A DNA stretch of 14,964 nt from CAZTHC01 sp964613425. Its GTDB lineage: Bacteria; Bacillota; Clostridia; TANB77; CAG-508. Below the pieces are notes generated by a model. That model was not told the DNA's origin. It ran no database searches and was given only the letters and a program-made list of their open reading frames with translations. The stretch lies in the NCBI GenBank assembly GCA_964613425.1, contig CAZTHC010000027.1, positions 1-14,964 of the forward strand, in the 5' to 3' direction. The position numbers and the translations under genes were made by a program. Positions 13,467 through 14,964 of this stretch are shown in pieces. Position 1 is the stretch's first letter. The number at the start of each line of letters is the position of its first letter.

Positions 13467-14291
13467 TCATATTTGTTTAAAGTATTCTTTTAAACAAGCC
13501 TCTAGTTCACTTCTGCTTTCTATTCTATTAATCTTATCTCTCATTCTACTAGAGTCTTTCAAATTTTTTATATACCAAGATATATGTTTTCGCATTTCGC
13601 GTATTCCGGTATATTCTCCTTTTTCTTCTATTTCTAAATTTAAATGCTCTAATATTATTTCTAATTTTTTCGCATTAGTTATTTCTTGTTTTTCTTCATT
13701 TAAGACTTCAGAAATTAGCCATGGTGTGCCTAATGTGCCTCTTCCTATCATTATTCCGTCTACTTTTGTATATTCAAACATTTTTATAGCATCTTCTTTT
13801 GTTTTTATATCTCCGTTTCCTATTACCGGAATATTAACACTTTCTTTTACTTTTTTTATTATATCTAAATCTACTATTCCTGAATAATATTGCTCTTTTG
13901 TTCTTCCATGTACTGTTATTGCTGCTGCTCCAGCCTCTTCTATTTTCTTTGCTACCTCAATTGCTGAAATGTTTTTTTCATCCCAACCTTTTCTAATTTT
14001 TACTGTTACTGGTACCTTCACATTTTTTACAACTGCACTTACAATTTCATATACTAATTCTGGGTTTAGAAGTAATTTACTGCCATCTCCGTTTTTTACA
14101 ACTTTTGGCGCTGGACACCCCATATTTATATCTATTATATCTGCTATATTTTCTACTTGTTTAGCAGCATTTGCCATTATTTCTGGATCACTGCCAAATA
14201 TTTGAACGGCTATTGGTCGTTTTTCATTTGTTGTGTCTAACAACTGCTTCGTTTTTTCATCATTATAGAAAATAGCTTTTGCACTTGCCAT
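13467..14291 (-). CDS. dus: tRNA-dihydrouridine synthase, main fragment after a frameshift
   Basis: Dus enzymes are FMN flavoproteins that reduce uridine to dihydrouridine in the tRNA D-loop. This fragment holds most of the enzyme: VQIFGSDPE, then INMGCPAPKV with the catalytic cysteine (residue 59 of the fragment), VPVTVKIRKGWDE, ITVHGRTKEQYYSG, VIGNGDIKT, MIGRGTLGTPW and HISWYIKNL. The order and motifs fit DusB-type proteins. The first ATG of this frame has no ribosome binding site and lies inside the conserved GLVYTEMASAK stretch, so it is not a real start. The missing N-terminus is encoded in another frame at 14307-14430. Either the gene is broken, or a base was gained in sequencing or assembly. 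Everything downstream of the break is intact, which favours a recent event or an error. Confidence 0.85.
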   Translation of the reverse strand: MASAKAIFYNDEKTKQLLDTTNEKRPIAVQIFGSDPEIMANAAKQVENIADIIDINMGCPAPKVVKNGDGSKLLLNPELVYEIVSAVVKNVKVPVTVKIRKGWDEKNISAIEVAKKIEEAGAAAITVHGRTKEQYYSGIVDLDIIKKVKESVNIPVIGNGDIKTKEDAIKMFEYTKVDGIMIGRGTLGTPWLISEVLNEEKQEITNAKKLEIILEHLNLEIEEKGEYTGIREMRKHISWYIKNLKDSSRMRDKINRIESRSELEACLKEYFKQI

Positions 14292-14430
14292 TTCTGTATA
14301 TACTAATCCGTGGATTACTATATTTTTCGCACATAATTCTAAATGGTTTATCTGTTATTCCCGCCATTGGTGCAAGAAATACGTTGTTTTTTAGTTCTAT
14401 ATCTCCTATTTTAATTTTTCTTACATACAT
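14263..14430 (-). pseudogene. dus: dus 5' fragment, out of frame with the main part
   Basis: The frame begins ATG at 14430 with GGAG six bases upstream and encodes MYVRKIKIGDIELKNN, then VFLAPMAGITDKPF and RIMCEKY, the FMN-binding N-terminus of Dus. The family continues with two residues and then GLVYTEM, but here ten bases (14310-14319) separate the TAT codon from GGA, so frame is lost by one base. The expected gap is six, hence one or four extra bases. After the break this frame runs on with unrelated residues to TAA at 14263-14265. An ATG at 14442, four codons upstream, is also in frame but has a poorer site. The fragment begins 21 bases after the rodA stop, so both belong to one unit. Confidence 0.82.
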
Positions 14431-14451
14431 ACTTTTCTCCATATTTATTCT

Positions 14452-14964
14452 CTATTTCTCAAACATACTTTTTTTCTGCCTTTTTCTAATGTTCAATAAT
14501 AAACCTATACATATAAAATTAGTTATTAATGAACTACCACCATAGCTTATAAATGGTAATGGCACTCCTGTAATTGGCAATAAACCTATTGTCATTCCTA
14601 TGTTTTCAACTACATGGAAAAATAAAATTCCAACTATGCCAATTGCAATATATGAACCTGTATCATCTTTCGCATTTTTTGCAATACTTATCGCCCTTGT
14701 AAGCAGTACTACATATACTATAACAATTAAACCTGACACCACAAATCCCAATTCTTCACCAATTACAGAGAATATAAAATCTGTAGTTTTAGGATATAAA
14801 AATCCTAATTGTGTTTGATTTCCTTTTAATAATCCCATTCCAAATAAATTTCCTGCGCCAATAGCTAGTTTAGATTGTATAATATTGTATCCTGCACCTC
14901 TTGGGTCTAATTCTGGATTTAAAAATACATCTATTCTCGTTTTTGCGTGCTCTGGCAATACAAA
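14452..14964 (-). CDS. rodA: RodA-type SEDS peptidoglycan glycosyltransferase (3' part)
   Basis: This is the C-terminal 170 residues of a SEDS protein; the rest lies beyond the right edge, and the frame is open to the last base. RodA polymerises peptidoglycan strands from lipid II in the elongasome, paired with a class B penicillin-binding protein. Visible landmarks are RIDVFLNPELDPRGAGYN, the loop bearing the conserved SEDS aspartate (in LDPRGAGYN), then IQSKLAIGAG, TDFIFSVIGEELGF, several membrane segments and LPFISYGGSSL near the end, followed by a basic tail. The DPRGAGYN and QSKLAIG wording is nearer RodA than FtsW or SpoVE. The TAG stop precedes the dus start by 21 bases, so the two are likely co-transcribed. 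Confidence 0.9.
   Translation of the reverse strand, partial: FVLPEHAKTRIDVFLNPELDPRGAGYNIIQSKLAIGAGNLFGMGLLKGNQTQLGFLYPKTTDFIFSVIGEELGFVVSGLIVIVYVVLLTRAISIAKNAKDDTGSYIAIGIVGILFFHVVENIGMTIGLLPITGVPLPFISYGGSSLITNFICIGLLLNIRKRQKKSMFEK

Noticed and set aside
14307..14320. Programmed ribosomal frameshift in dus
   Set aside because: There is no slippery heptamer, no stop codon at the shift site and no stimulatory stem or internal Shine-Dalgarno that I can see, and Dus is not known to use recoding. Mutation or error is simpler.
1..14964. CRISPR array, prophage, transposase, tRNA or rRNA genes
   Set aside because: I looked for regularly spaced repeats, integrase or transposase motifs and cloverleaf or rRNA signatures and saw none.

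Overview
The window is strongly AT-rich, with A/T-ending codons, strong GGAGG-type ribosome binding sites and sigma-A-like promoters. Its gene set (a WalR/WalK-type two-component system, a B. subtilis-type MazF, a GerS-like protein and RodA) points to a low-GC Gram-positive bacterium, most likely one of the Clostridia. I cannot name a genus.

Layout, left to right. Positions 46-2259 (minus strand) hold a sensor kinase and its response regulator, transcribed regulator first, with an intrinsic-terminator-like hairpin between them. A promoter with an overlapping WalR-like box lies upstream of the regulator. Positions 2371-10458 (minus) hold one very large gene of about 2,695 codons for a cyclic beta-1,2-glucan synthase-type protein: a membrane glycosyltransferase, a glycoamylase/GH189-like region and a GH94 phosphorylase-like region. 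Divergent from it, 10617-11552 (plus) encodes a stand-alone HD-GYP protein, a probable cyclic-di-GMP phosphodiesterase. The 158-bp gap between these two carries a good plus-strand promoter, a perfect 12-bp palindrome and a hairpin next to the ribosome binding site.

From 11553 on, the sequence is more mosaic. Two short GC-rich inverted repeats come first, then a small DUF4116-like protein gene (minus) driven by a full-consensus promoter, then mazF without a visible mazE, then a GerS/LolA-like membrane-anchored protein, then a third GC-rich repeat. After these come a tRNA-dihydrouridine synthase (dus) gene whose reading frame is broken near its 5' end, and the 3' part of rodA, which runs off the right edge.

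The theme is envelope biology and signalling: wall-stress two-component control, glucan synthesis and elongasome glycosyltransferase, together with a cyclic-dinucleotide hydrolase and an mRNA-cleaving toxin. I see no prophage, transposase gene, CRISPR array, tRNA or rRNA, and no gene-free stretch longer than about 190 bp. I do not see a clearly new multi-gene system. The items most worth checking are the dus frameshift, the orphan mazF beside a gerS-like gene, the DUF4116-like gene with its promoter and repeats, the dispersed hairpin repeats, and the regulatory sites around the regulator and glucan synthase genes.
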